DNA of 64,000 bases from Frankia nepalensis (GCF_016786325.1 NZ_JADWYU010000097.1:90684-154683), one strand, 5' to 3'; counted from the first letter of the stretch, positions 44,187 to 53,565 are shown. The notes: generated by a model not told the origin, from the letters alone. Translations and numbers: made by a program.

Positions 44187-45071
44187 CTATTCGGCCGGGC
44201 TGTAGCGGACCGTGACGTCACCCGAGCTGGAGCGGGCCACGATCCGGTGGGCCGACGTCGGGTCGGTGCGGACTTCGATCGAGTCCTCGCCCGACGAGGT
44301 GTGGGCCGTCACGTTGTAGGCGGTCGGGCCGTCGGGGACACCGACGCGCACGTTGCCGGAGGACGTCGTCGCCTCCACGTCGTCGGGCACCACCAGCAGG
44401 CTCACGTTCACGTCGCCGGACGACGAGTGCGCGTACACCGACGCCGCGTCGACCCGGGAGGCCCGCACGTTCCCCGACGAGGTCGTCAGCCGGACCGAGC
44501 CGGTGCCGCCGGAGCTCGACACGTCACCGGACGAGGTGTGCAGGTCCAGCGGGCCGCGCACGTCGTTCGCGCGGATGTCGCCGGAGCTGGAGCGCGCGAC
44601 GACCGTCACGCCCGGCGGGACGGACAGGCGCAGCGTCGACTCGCAGGCGAGCAGGAAGGCCCAGTCACAGTCGGCGCGGACCCGGGCCGTGGTGCCGTCG
44701 ACCCGCAGCTGAAGCCTCGGCGGCTCGATGGTCCCGGACAGCCGCGCGTCCACGACCGCCGGGCCCGTGGCGACGCCGCTCACGTAGAGGTCGCCGTTCG
44801 ACGTGATCAGCTCCACCCGGGTGACCGACGCCGGCAGGGCGACGCGCTGGTCGCCCCGCTCCTGGCCGGTGGTCAGCTTGAGGGCCTGCGTGCCGGCGAC
44901 GGCGGCGAGCCCCAGGGCGAGCAGCGCGCCGAGGGCGAGCAGCGCGCCGCGGGCGCCGCGGTGCCCGCCCGCGGGTGGCCGTCCGGCCGGCGGGCCGCCG
45001 CCGGGCGGGCCGTCGGCCGCCACCGCGGTGGGCGGCGGCTGCGTGGCCGTCGCGGCGAGGCGCTCGCTCAT
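44187..45071 (-). CDS. DUF4097 beta-solenoid membrane-anchored protein
   Basis: About 294 aa. A proline-rich cytosolic N-terminus is followed by a transmembrane helix (ALLALGALLALGLAAVAG) and an extracytoplasmic DUF4097 domain. That domain has seven or eight repeats of about 20 residues carrying SSSGDV, TSSGNV or similar turns, typical of a right-handed beta solenoid. ATG 45071 has GGGAG 9 nt upstream; ATG 45179 would add a repetitive NPAEPA segment and overlap the kinase stop. It is downstream of a NarL-type kinase and probably co-transcribed, so it may sense or shield the cell envelope. DUF4097 function is unknown. Confidence 0.85.
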   Translation of the reverse strand: MSERLAATATQPPPTAVAADGPPGGGPPAGRPPAGGHRGARGALLALGALLALGLAAVAGTQALKLTTGQERGDQRVALPASVTRVELITSNGDLYVSGVATGPAVVDARLSGTIEPPRLQLRVDGTTARVRADCDWAFLLACESTLRLSVPPGVTVVARSSSGDIRANDVRGPLDLHTSSGDVSSSGGTGSVRLTTSSGNVRASRVDAASVYAHSSSGDVNVSLLVVPDDVEATTSSGNVRVGVPDGPTAYNVTAHTSSGEDSIEVRTDPTSAHRIVARSSSGDVTVRYSPAE

Positions 45072-45166
45072 CGCGTGGTCTCCCTCGGCGGGCTCGGCGG
45101 ACTCGGCGGGCTCGGCGGGGTTGGCGGGCTCGGCGGGGTTGGCCGCGGGACGGCCGGGAGACGGCG

Positions 45167-46495
45167 TCAGTTCTGGCATGGCAGGTCCATTCGCAGCGTC
45201 GTGCCCGTGCCTGGGGCGGAGCGCACCGAGAAGGCGCCGTCGACGGCGAGCGCCCGGTCGCGCAGCCCGGTGAGCCCGGAACCCGTGTCCTCGGCCGCGC
45301 CGCCGCGGCCGTCGTCGCTGACCTCCACCTCCAGCCGGTCGCCGGACCGGCGCGCGACGATCCGCGCCGCGGTGGCGTCGGCGTGCCGGGCGACGTTGGT
45401 CAGCGCCTCGGCGACGAAGAAGTACGCGACCGCCTCGACCTCCGCCGTCGGCCGCGGCGTCACCTCCACCTGGAGGGTCACCGGCACGGGGCAGCGGGCG
45501 GCGAGCCCGGCGAGCGCCGCGTCCAGGCCCCGGTCGGTGAGCACCGCGGGGTGCAGGCCGCGAGCGAGGTCGCGCAGCTCGACGAGGGCTCGCTTGGTCT
45601 CGGCGTGTGCCTCGGCGACCAGGTCGCGGGCCCCTCCCGGGTCGTCGGCGAACCGCTCCTGGGCGCGGCCGAGCGTCATCGCCACGCCCACCAGCCGCTG
45701 TTGGGCGCCGTCGTGCAGGTCACGCTCGATCCGGCGGCGTTCCGCGGCGGCCGCGGTGACCATGCCGGCGCGGCTGGTCTCCAGCGCCGCCACCCGCTGG
45801 GTGAGCGCCGCGGTGGGGCTGGGGGACAGCAGCTTGCGGGCGGTGGCGAGCTGCAGGGCGGCCAGGCCCCTGGCGACCCACGGCGCGGCGAGCAGCGCCG
45901 CCACCCCGACGACGGCGTGCGTGGCGACGGAGCCGCCGTAGCCGAGGTCGAGCCCGACCAGCCGGTCGGCACGGCCCAGCGCCGGCGCGTAGGCCGGGAA
46001 CAGGACGAACGCCAGCCCGCCGCCCCACAGCGTGGCGACGATCCACCCACCGATCCAGCCGACCAGCGGCAGCACGAACAGGGCGTACACACCCTCCAGC
46101 CAGCTGCCGCCGGACCGCAGCCGGGCCCACATCCTGGCCCAGGCCCGCCCGAGGCGGCCGCTGCCCAGGTGCCCGGGCACCGGCACCGGGCGCAGCCGCA
46201 GCTCGTCACCCAGGAAGGCGGCGAACCGCCAGGACTCGAACTGGGCGTACCTGCGGGCGAGCGTGAGCCCCACCCACAGCAGCGGCAGGCTGACCGGGAT
46301 GAAGAACAGCGACGCCCCGCCGCCGACCGCGAACGCGAACACCGTCGCGAAGCTCACGGTGCCGAGCACCGTCGTCTGCGCCGCGAACACGGTCGCGAGC
46401 CAGGACCGCCGCGAATAGGTCGCCCGCAGCCCCGCCCAGAGCGCCCGCGCGGCGCGCGCCTTCAGAGCGAGGCCGCCGGGTGCCAGGCTGGTCAT
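45167..46495 (-). CDS. NarL-type sensor histidine kinase (no adjacent response regulator)
   Basis: About 442 aa. Four to five hydrophobic segments (residues 33-80, 138-175, 190-207) form a membrane sensor. The HisKA_3 dimerisation helix ERRRIERDLHDGAQQRL carries phospho-acceptor His261. A HATPase domain follows with AEALTNVARHADA (N box), VSDDGRGG (G1) and GSGLTGLRDRALAV (G2). The family usually pairs with a LuxR-type response regulator, but none is adjacent, so its partner must lie elsewhere. ATG 46495 is preferred; the frame continues to GTG 46714 with a repetitive 73-residue extension. The downstream gene is the DUF4097 protein. Confidence 0.88.
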   Translation of the reverse strand: MTSLAPGGLALKARAARALWAGLRATYSRRSWLATVFAAQTTVLGTVSFATVFAFAVGGGASLFFIPVSLPLLWVGLTLARRYAQFESWRFAAFLGDELRLRPVPVPGHLGSGRLGRAWARMWARLRSGGSWLEGVYALFVLPLVGWIGGWIVATLWGGGLAFVLFPAYAPALGRADRLVGLDLGYGGSVATHAVVGVAALLAAPWVARGLAALQLATARKLLSPSPTAALTQRVAALETSRAGMVTAAAAERRRIERDLHDGAQQRLVGVAMTLGRAQERFADDPGGARDLVAEAHAETKRALVELRDLARGLHPAVLTDRGLDAALAGLAARCPVPVTLQVEVTPRPTAEVEAVAYFFVAEALTNVARHADATAARIVARRSGDRLEVEVSDDGRGGAAEDTGSGLTGLRDRALAVDGAFSVRSAPGTGTTLRMDLPCQN

Positions 46496-46949
46496 CGAGA
46501 CCACCGGCCGGGCCCGGCCGGCCCCTCCGGCCGCGGGTCCTCGTGCGCGCGTCGCGGCGCCCGCCGGAGCGGCCGCCGCGTCGTCCCGCCGTCCCGTCTC
46601 GTCGAGTCCCGCCGAGTCACCACGTCCCGCCGCCTCACCGTGTGTCACCGTCTCGCCGTGTGTCGCCGACGCGCCTCGGCGCGCCGCCCGCCCCGCTGTC
46701 CGGGACGTCGTCACGACCGTAGATCAGCGACCGGCGACGCACGACCGCGCAGACCCGCCATTGCGACCTGGGGAAAACCTCACCCCCGTTCCGGCGGCGC
46801 GCCGCAGGGACGGCCGGGGGCGGGCCGCCGGACGGGATCGGCTGCCGGTGGGGCCGGGCGCTGGTACGAACGAGGAAGGATCGCGAGGGTGGAGGGCGCG
46901 TCATGGCTGTCGGCGTCGGTCGGGCGGGTAGCGGCGGCGGAGCCGGCGC

Positions 46950-49376
46950 ATGAGTGACGGACGGGCCGCGTTAGCCGGCGTGCGGGTGCTCGAGGCGTCG
47001 GCGACCAGGGCGGGCCGGGTCGCCGGGATGCTGCTGGCTGACCTGGGGGCGGACGTGGCGCGGGCCGTGCTGCCCGCGTCTGGCGACGGGGCGGACGCCT
47101 CGACCCTGGCCGAGGAGCCGGACGAGGCCGGCCTGCCCGGCGCGCTGTGGTCGGACCGGGGCAAGCGCGTCGCGCGGATGAGCCGCGACGACGTGGCGCG
47201 GCTCGCGGGCGGCGCGGACGTCCTGCTCGTCGACCAGACTCCCGCCCGGCTGGCCGCGCTCGGCCTGGACGCCGCGAGCCTGGCCCATCCGGGGCTGTGC
47301 CACGTCTGGCTGCCGCCCTACGGCGAGCACGGGCCGTGGCGCGAGGTCGCCGAGGATCCGCTGCTGCTCGCCGGCCTCGGCGGGGTCGCCGCGCGCAATC
47401 CGGCGACCTGGGACTGCCCGGTCGCGCCGGTCACCGCGACGACCACCCACCTGCACGGCGCGCTCGGCGCCGCGGCGGCCGTCGCCGCGCTCGTCGGGCG
47501 CCGCCGCGACGGCGGGCGCGGCCACGCCGTCACGGTCAGCGGCCTGCACGCCGCGGCCGCCCAGCTCGGCATGATGACCCAGGTCGGCCACGACCAGCCG
47601 GTGATCAGGGGATCCCGGACCGGGAAGGGCGTGCCGTTCTGGCGGATCTACCAGACGGGCGACGGCCGCTGGCTCTACCTCGCGGCGCTCGTCCCGGAGA
47701 TCTTCTTCCGCGCGCTCGACGCGATGGACCGGATGGACGTCCTGGTGCTGCCCGGCGTCGACGGCGACTGGAACAAGATCCAGGTCTACGACGTGGGCGG
47801 GCGGCTCGTGGCCGACGAGCTGGAGATCGAGTTCCGCAAGCGGCCGCTGGCCGAGTGGCTGGACCTGTTCGCCGCCGCCGACGTGCCGTGCGCGCCGATC
47901 GCGACCCGCGCCGAGTGGGCCGTCCGCGACATCGTCGAGGCCAACCGGGCGCTCGTGCGCCGCGACCACCCGACGCTCGGCCCGGTCACCATGCCCGGCT
48001 TCCCGGTCCATCTGACCCGCGCTCCCGCCGCCCCGGGTGGCTTCCCGGTGGCCGAGGACCTCCCGCCAGGCGGGGAGATCTGGCCCGACACCCCGGCGCG
48101 GGCCGTCGTCCCGCCCGCCGCCCGGCAGGACGGCGGCCGGTCGCTGCCGCTCACCGGCCTGCGCGTCGTCGACCTGTCGTCCTACCTGGCCGGGCCGCTG
48201 ATCGGCGAGCTGCTCGCCGACTGGGGCGCCGACGTCGTCAAGGTCGAGCCGCCGGACGGCGACCCGTTCCGGGTCTTCCCGATGTCGGTGCTGGTCGCGA
48301 GCCAGCACAAGCGCGCCCTCGCGCTCGACGTCGCCGCGCCCGGCGGCGCCGACGTGCTGCTGCGGCTGCTGCGGGACGCGGACCTGTTCGTCGAGAACAT
48401 GCGCCCCGGCCGGATGGAGAAGCTGGGCCTGGCCGCCGAGCGGGTGCTGGCGGCGAACCCGGACCTGGTGCGCTGCAGCGTCTCCGCCTACGGGCACGCC
48501 AGCGAGTACGCCGACGCTCCCGGCTTCGACCCGGTCTTCCAGGCGCTGTCGGGGCTCGCCGACGCGCAGGGCGGCGCCGGCGACCCGGTGCTCACCCCGA
48601 TCCCGCTCAACGACACCGGGACCGGCGTGCTGGGGGCGTTGGCGGCGTTGGCGGCGCTGTATGCCCGCGACCGGGACGGTGCTGGCGACCGGCTCTACCT
48701 GTCACTCGCCAACACGGCGACCTACCTGCAGTCGCCCGAGTTCACCGAGTACGCGGGGCGGCCGCGGCCGCCCTGCGGGGGCACGGACCATCCGGGCCCG
48801 AGCGCCGGACATCGCTACTACCGCTGCGCCGACGGCTGGCTCGGCGTGGCCGCGGTGACCGAGTCACGGGTCGCCGACCTGCTCGCCGCCCTGGGGCTGG
48901 ACCCGCCGGCCACCGCCCCGCCGGCTGACACCGCCCCGCCGGCCGACACCGCGGCCGACCCGGTGGCCGACGCCGTCGCGGCGGCGCTGGCCGGGCGCGC
49001 GGTGCGCGACGCCGCGGCGGCGCTCGCGGCCCGGGGGATTCCCGCCGTCCCAGCCATCCTGGGTGACGACCATGTCACCGACCCGCACCTGGTCGCCAAC
49101 GGCTTCACCCATGTCATCGCGGACCCGCGCTACGGCCGCTTCGACGTCGTCCACCGCTACGGCGCCTGGCGGCACGGCGCCGGCCGGCCGCCCGCCCGGG
49201 TCGTGCTCGTCGGCCATGACACCCGCCAGGTCCTCGCCGAGGCGGGCTACCCGGCCGACGAGGTCGAGGCGCTGCTGACCGCCAGGGTCGTCACGGACAT
49301 CGACCTGCGGGACGTCCCGGACGGGACTCCCTACGGCCCGCCCGCCCCGCCGGCGGCCCGCCGCGCCGGTGGCTGA
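46950..49376 (+). CDS. Tandem two-domain CaiB/BaiF (family III) CoA-transferase
   Basis: An 808-aa protein with two family III CoA-transferase units of about 390 residues. The first (VRVLEASATRAGRVAGMLLADLGADVARA) has lost the usual catalytic context: EDPLLLAGLGG replaces the canonical GFD-containing motif. The second (LRVVDLSSYLAGPLIGELLADWGADVVKVEPP) keeps the catalytic Asp in PGFDPVFQALSG. Such enzymes move CoA between carboxylates via an aspartyl-CoA thioester and normally act as interlocked dimers, so the fusion may be a pseudo-dimer with one active site. ATG 46950 follows GGAG. The 235-454-nt spacer before it holds nothing recognisable. Confidence 0.85.
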   Translation: MSDGRAALAGVRVLEASATRAGRVAGMLLADLGADVARAVLPASGDGADASTLAEEPDEAGLPGALWSDRGKRVARMSRDDVARLAGGADVLLVDQTPARLAALGLDAASLAHPGLCHVWLPPYGEHGPWREVAEDPLLLAGLGGVAARNPATWDCPVAPVTATTTHLHGALGAAAAVAALVGRRRDGGRGHAVTVSGLHAAAAQLGMMTQVGHDQPVIRGSRTGKGVPFWRIYQTGDGRWLYLAALVPEIFFRALDAMDRMDVLVLPGVDGDWNKIQVYDVGGRLVADELEIEFRKRPLAEWLDLFAAADVPCAPIATRAEWAVRDIVEANRALVRRDHPTLGPVTMPGFPVHLTRAPAAPGGFPVAEDLPPGGEIWPDTPARAVVPPAARQDGGRSLPLTGLRVVDLSSYLAGPLIGELLADWGADVVKVEPPDGDPFRVFPMSVLVASQHKRALALDVAAPGGADVLLRLLRDADLFVENMRPGRMEKLGLAAERVLAANPDLVRCSVSAYGHASEYADAPGFDPVFQALSGLADAQGGAGDPVLTPIPLNDTGTGVLGALAALAALYARDRDGAGDRLYLSLANTATYLQSPEFTEYAGRPRPPCGGTDHPGPSAGHRYYRCADGWLGVAAVTESRVADLLAALGLDPPATAPPADTAPPADTAADPVADAVAAALAGRAVRDAAAALAARGIPAVPAILGDDHVTDPHLVANGFTHVIADPRYGRFDVVHRYGAWRHGAGRPPARVVLVGHDTRQVLAEAGYPADEVEALLTARVVTDIDLRDVPDGTPYGPPAPPAARRAGG

Positions 49377-49444
49377 CCGGCCGGGGAGCGGGGCCGTGGC
49401 CGCGAACCATCGGCCGCGCGCCGCCGCCGCGCCACGGAAAGGTC

Positions 49445-49885
49445 CTAGGCCGCCGGGTCCGGGGCGATGAACTCGATCCGGTTCCCGACCGGGTCGGCCA
49501 CGTAGAAATGCCGGTGACCAGGGAAGTCATGCGCCCAGGTCACCGCCGTCCCGGCGGCCGTGAGACGGGCGGCCAGGGCGTCCGGATCGTCCACGAGGAC
49601 CGCCGGGTGCGCCTTGGTCGCCGGGACGAAGTCGGCCGTGACTCCGACGTGGATCTCGATCCCGGCGCCGCGGAACCAGGCTCCGCCGCGGGCGGCCAGC
49701 GGCGCCGGCTTGGGCACCTCGGTCAGGCCGAGCAGGCCCACCCAGAACGCCCGGCAGGCGTCCTCTGTCTCCGGTGGGATCGCCAGCTGCAGGTGGTGCA
49801 GCCCGACGACGAGGGAGTGCCCAGGCGCGGCGGCGGCGTTGTCGGCGGCGGCACTGTCGCTGGCGGCGTTGTCGCTGGTCGTCAC
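49445..49885 (-). CDS. VOC superfamily (glyoxalase/bleomycin-resistance-like) protein
   Basis: A 146-aa VOC protein. Two beta-alpha-beta-beta-beta modules start at VVGLHHLQLAIPP and HPAVLVDDPDALAARL. His in GLHHLQLAI and Glu in GIEIHV or NRIEFIA are candidate metal ligands. Function may be lyase, dioxygenase or antibiotic binding; it cannot be told. The first 20 residues are an Ala/Asp/Asn-rich repeat (SDNAASDSAAADNAAA). GTG 49885 has only a weak ribosome site, so an internal start is possible. A perfect TATTGC-N5-GCAATA palindrome lies about 90 nt upstream. Confidence 0.8.
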   Translation of the reverse strand: MTTSDNAASDSAAADNAAAAPGHSLVVGLHHLQLAIPPETEDACRAFWVGLLGLTEVPKPAPLAARGGAWFRGAGIEIHVGVTADFVPATKAHPAVLVDDPDALAARLTAAGTAVTWAHDFPGHRHFYVADPVGNRIEFIAPDPAA

Positions 49886-49970
49886 GACAGGAGCCTAGAG
49901 CCCATCCGACAGCTCGACCCCCGCCCTGTCGCTGCCCCGGGCGCGCGAGCCTCCGCTTCCGCCGGTCGTC

Positions 49971-49987
49971 TATTGCTACATGCAATA
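49971..49987. promoter_or_regulatory. Perfect 17-bp palindrome upstream of the VOC gene
   Basis: TATTGC and GCAATA flank TACAT. The AT-rich palindrome stands out in high-GC DNA, 86 nt before the VOC start and about 100 nt after the XRE-cupin stop, and has the TTGC-N5-GCAA form used by MarR-like regulators. The binding protein is unknown. Confidence 0.5.
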
Positions 49988-50090
49988 ACCGTCGCGGACT
50001 GAAGCGCTGACAGGCCGCCCAGCGCGATTTCCTCCGATCGTCGCGGCGCCGACTCGGCCGGCACCCGGAACACGCGCGGGGAGCCGGCGG

Positions 50091-50807
50091 TCAGTGCGGG
50101 CGGCCCCGGGGGACGGCGGCGGACATGACCAGGATCCGGGCCGTCTCGGCGCCGACCGAGCGCCACCGGTGCGGCGTCGTCGCCGGGTACCACATGCTGT
50201 CGCCCACGGAGAGCCGCTCGCCGCGCCCGCCGTCGAGCTCGACGGCGACCTCACCGGCCAGCAGGTAGACGAACTCCTCGCCGTCGTGCTCGAAGAAGTC
50301 GCCGAGGAAGGCGCCGGGCTCGGCGGTGACCTCCTGCGCCTGGATGATCTTTCCGGGCGCGCCGACCAGGACCCGCGCGACGGCGGCGTCGGGGCGGTCC
50401 TCGATCCCGGTGCCCGCCGCCGCGCCCGCCCGGGTGATGACGACGTCGGACTGGTCGGAGGGCAGCAGGTCCTGCGGCGAGAGCTCGAGCGCGTTCGCGA
50501 TCCGGTACAGCGTCTGGATGCTGGGGTTGTTGCGGCCGTTCTCCAGCTGGCTCAGGTACGGCTGGCTCACGCCCGCCTTCTCGGCCAGCGCGGTCATCGG
50601 CATCCCGGCGCGACGCCGGGCCGCGCGGATCGCGACGCCGATCGCGCGCAGCGCCGGGCCCGCGGCCGGCTGGCCCGCGCCGGACGGCGCGCCGCCGGCG
50701 GCCGGCTGCCCGGCGGCCGGCGCTTCGGCCGATGGCGCCTCGGTGACGCGGGCCGGCGGCCTCGGGCCCGGGGGAGCGGGGTGTCGGGGGCTGGGGTGCG
50801 GCGGCAT
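50091..50807 (-). CDS. XRE-family regulator with C-terminal cupin sensor
   Basis: A 238-aa transcription factor. An Ala/Pro-rich N-terminus of about 45 residues precedes an HTH_3 domain (RAGMPMTALAEKAGVSQPYLSQLENGRNNPS). A cupin_2 domain follows (FFEHDGEEFVYLLAGEVAVELDGG...TPHRW) with metal-ligand His/Glu residues. This XRE-cupin architecture (PuuR/SutR-like) is typical of regulators of amine, amino-acid or sulfur metabolism. ATG 50807 has a very good GGGAGGAGG ribosome site. It is divergent from a 2OG-Fe(II) oxygenase across 318 nt, the probable target. Confidence 0.9.
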   Translation of the reverse strand: MPPHPSPRHPAPPGPRPPARVTEAPSAEAPAAGQPAAGGAPSGAGQPAAGPALRAIGVAIRAARRRAGMPMTALAEKAGVSQPYLSQLENGRNNPSIQTLYRIANALELSPQDLLPSDQSDVVITRAGAAAGTGIEDRPDAAVARVLVGAPGKIIQAQEVTAEPGAFLGDFFEHDGEEFVYLLAGEVAVELDGGRGERLSVGDSMWYPATTPHRWRSVGAETARILVMSAAVPRGRPH

Positions 50808-51071
50808 GGCACGCCTCCTCCCGCTAGTACCGATGATCTCGCGGCGTCGGTGGCCCGCGCCGGTCGGCATCCCGGCCGTCACCGGCAGGAGCACCGCGAT
50901 CGTGTCATGGCGCCGCCTCGCCGGGGCTCCGTTCCGGCGGGTCGCCGGCCACGCGAGGGCGTTCGTCGGAGCCGGCCTCGGTGGCCCCGACCCGCTCGCC
51001 TCCCGGGCGACCGTCCGCGCTGCCCGGTGTGCGACCGCTCACGTCTCGGGACGACGGATATCGCCCCTGCC

Positions 51072-51077
51072 TATATT
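51072..51077 (+). promoter_or_regulatory. Putative -10 element of the oxygenase gene
   Basis: TATATT is one of few AT-rich hexamers in the 318-nt divergent spacer 50808-51125 and lies 48 nt before the oxygenase ATG. No convincing -35 is present, which would fit activation by the adjacent XRE-cupin protein. I see nothing else in the spacer. Confidence 0.35.
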
Positions 51078-51125
51078 CGTCGTGGTCGACGCGCGACGTC
51101 CACCGGACGAGGGGAGGCGGGCCGA

Positions 51126-52187
51126 ATGCCCGAACTGGTCCCGAGAGTGGATGTCTCCGGCTGGCGGGACGGCGGCGCCGCCCGCCGCCGGGAGGTCGCG
51201 GCGGCCATCGACGACGGCTGCCGGCGGGTCGGCTTTCTCGAGATCGTCGGTCACGGCGTCGACCGGGCCGCCCTGGACGCGGCGCTCGTGGCCCTGGACG
51301 CCTTCTGGGCGCTGCCCGCCGACGTCAAGCTGCGCCAGGCCCCCGCCGACCTCATGACCAACCGGGGGTACAGCCCGCCGCGCGCGGAGTCGCTGGCCTA
51401 CAGCCTCGGCGTCGACGCCGGCCCGGACACCTTCGAGGCGTTCAACATCGGCCCGCAGGACTGGCCGGCCGGCGACCCGGTCTACGAGCGTGAGCGCCAC
51501 GGCGTGTTCGCCGCGAACCTGTGGCCGGCGGAGGTCCCGGCGCTGCGGCCGGCACTGACCGCCTACTTCGCCGCCGCGGCGGCGCTCGCCCGGCGGCTCA
51601 CCGAGATCTTCGCGGCCGCGCTCGGCCTGCCCGAGGGCTACTTCGCCCCCTTCACCGACCACTCCACCGACACCATGCGCTGCCTGAACTACCACGCGGC
51701 GGCCCGGCCCGACGGCGCGGCGGGGGAACCGGCCCGGATGGGCGCGCACACCGACTACGGCATCCTCACCGTCCTCTACGGCGACCGGACGCCGGGCCTG
51801 GAGATCGTCGGTCCGGACGGCGCCTGGCACCCGGTGGTGCCGGGTCCCGGCGGGCTGCTGGTCAACCTCGGTGACCTGCTGGCCCAGTGGACCAACGACC
51901 GCTGGCGCTCGACCGTGCACCGGGTGGTGCTGCCGGCGGCGGAGTCCGGCCGGGCGGCCCGCCGCCGCTCGATCGCGTTCTTCCACGACGGCAACTACGA
52001 CGCCGTAGTCGAATGCCTTCCCACCTGCGCGAGCGCGGACGACCCGCCCCGCTACCCGCCGGTCGTCGCCGGGCAGCATCTCGCCGCCAAGCTCGCCGCG
52101 CCGCGGCTGCTCAGGCCGACCACCGCGGCCTCGACCCTCGGTGACCGCGCGGCCGCGGTCACCGGCCGTCTCGACCAGTTCGACTAA
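51126..52187 (+). CDS. 2-oxoglutarate/Fe(II)-dependent oxygenase, isopenicillin-N-synthase-like
   Basis: A 353-aa double-stranded beta-helix oxygenase. The facial triad is His208 and Asp210 in MGAHTDYGIL and His265 in STVHRVVLP; RRRSIAFF contains the 2-oxoglutarate-binding Arg near residue 280. The N-terminal DIOX_N-like module (FLEIVGHGVD) is complete. The family hydroxylates small molecules, amino acids or, in plants, hormones; substrate is unknown here. ATG 51126 follows GGGGAGGCGG. The divergent XRE-cupin regulator suggests induction by the substrate. Confidence 0.9.
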   Translation: MPELVPRVDVSGWRDGGAARRREVAAAIDDGCRRVGFLEIVGHGVDRAALDAALVALDAFWALPADVKLRQAPADLMTNRGYSPPRAESLAYSLGVDAGPDTFEAFNIGPQDWPAGDPVYERERHGVFAANLWPAEVPALRPALTAYFAAAAALARRLTEIFAAALGLPEGYFAPFTDHSTDTMRCLNYHAAARPDGAAGEPARMGAHTDYGILTVLYGDRTPGLEIVGPDGAWHPVVPGPGGLLVNLGDLLAQWTNDRWRSTVHRVVLPAAESGRAARRRSIAFFHDGNYDAVVECLPTCASADDPPRYPPVVAGQHLAAKLAAPRLLRPTTAASTLGDRAAAVTGRLDQFD

Positions 52188-52469
52188 CACCCGCCAGCGG
52201 GCCTCCTGAGCAGGGCAACGGTCGGACGGAGGGGCAACGCCAAGGCACGGGGCCTGGGCAGGGGAAGGAGGTCGGGTGGGGCGCGCCCGGGCCGCGCCGG
52301 GCCGCTCAGCCGCGCCGGCTGACCGCGGAAAGTAGCCGGTCCCCGTAATGGGCGGTGGTGGCGGCGGGAATCGTCGTTCTTCTCGTGGCGGTTCGGGATC
52401 CTCGTAGCTAGTGTCCCGGATCACACGAGATGCCCGGCCCTGCCGGCGGCGCATCTGAGGAGGATCCGC

Positions 52470-53453
52470 ATGACCACTGTGGACAGTCGTCCGACGGTTC
52501 ACTTACCAGCCCGGGACATCCCGGTTCCCTCGTCCCTGAGCCCCGAGGCTCAGGCCATGCTGGCCATGCCCCGCCTGGAGATCTCCGGGTACCCGCCGCT
52601 GGCGGACAAGGACGCGTGGCGCGACCAGATCGCCCAGCGGAACGAGGCGCTGCTGGCGATGATGAGCGGTCGGCCGCCCGCCGCCGGCACCGAGGTCGAC
52701 GAGATCGAGGCCGACGGCGTCCGGGTCTACGTGATCACGCCGCCCGGCGTGCCCGACGACGGCCGGGTCTACCTGGACATCCACGGCGGCGCCCTGATCC
52801 TCGGCGGGGGCGAGGTCTGCCGGGCCATGGGGACTGGCACCGCGGCCCGGGTCGGCGCGCGCACCTGGGCCGTCGACTACCGGATGCCGCCCGACCACCC
52901 GTACCCGGCCCCGCTGGACGACTGCGTCACCGCCTACCGGGCGCTGCTGCGCGACCACGCCCCCGAGCAGATCATCGTGGGCGGCGCGTCCGCCGGCGGC
53001 AACCTGGCCGCGGCGCTCCTGCTGCGGGCGCGCGACGAGGGGCTGCCGCTGCCGGCCGCCGCCGTGCTCGCCACGCCCGAGGCCGACCTCACCGAGTCCG
53101 GTGACACCTTCCAGACCAACCTCGGCCTCGACCCGGTGCTCAGGGACAGCCTGATGCCGGCGAACCTGCTCTACGCCGCGGGCCACGACCTGGCCGACCC
53201 GTACGTGTCCCCGCTGTTCGGGGACTTCACCAAGGGCTTTCCGCCCACCATCCTCACCACCGGCACGCGCGACCTGTTCCTGTCCAACACGGTCCGGCTG
53301 CACCGCGCCCTGCGCGCGGCCGGCGTCCCCGCCGAGCTGCATGTCCTGGAGGCCGCCGGCCACGGTGGCTTCTTCGGCATGGCACCCGAGGACCGCGACC
53401 TCGACCGCGAGATCCGCCGCTTCGTGACCCTCCACTGGTCGGCCGCGGCCTGA
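52470..53453 (+). CDS. Alpha/beta hydrolase of the hormone-sensitive-lipase (acetyl esterase) family
   Basis: A 327-aa hydrolase. The HSL-type oxyanion motif is IHGGALILGG, the nucleophile is in GGASAGGNL, and the triad is completed by Asp in TTGTRDLFL and His in EAAGHGGFF. A cap-like N-terminus of about 75 residues precedes the core. It probably cleaves short-chain acyl esters in the cytoplasm. ATG 52470 has AGGAGGATC 9 nt upstream, among the strongest ribosome sites in the window. It stands alone between the oxygenase and a LuxR regulator. Confidence 0.92.
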   Translation: MTTVDSRPTVHLPARDIPVPSSLSPEAQAMLAMPRLEISGYPPLADKDAWRDQIAQRNEALLAMMSGRPPAAGTEVDEIEADGVRVYVITPPGVPDDGRVYLDIHGGALILGGGEVCRAMGTGTAARVGARTWAVDYRMPPDHPYPAPLDDCVTAYRALLRDHAPEQIIVGGASAGGNLAAALLLRARDEGLPLPAAAVLATPEADLTESGDTFQTNLGLDPVLRDSLMPANLLYAAGHDLADPYVSPLFGDFTKGFPPTILTTGTRDLFLSNTVRLHRALRAAGVPAELHVLEAAGHGGFFGMAPEDRDLDREIRRFVTLHWSAAA

Positions 53454-53565
53454 CCAGCCTGACCAGGCTGACCGCCGGTCCGGCTGGTGCCCCGTCGCGG
53501 TCCGAGCGGGCCTGGGCGGGGCGAGGGCATGGCGCGGAAGCCGGGTAGGTCCCTACGATCGCGGC

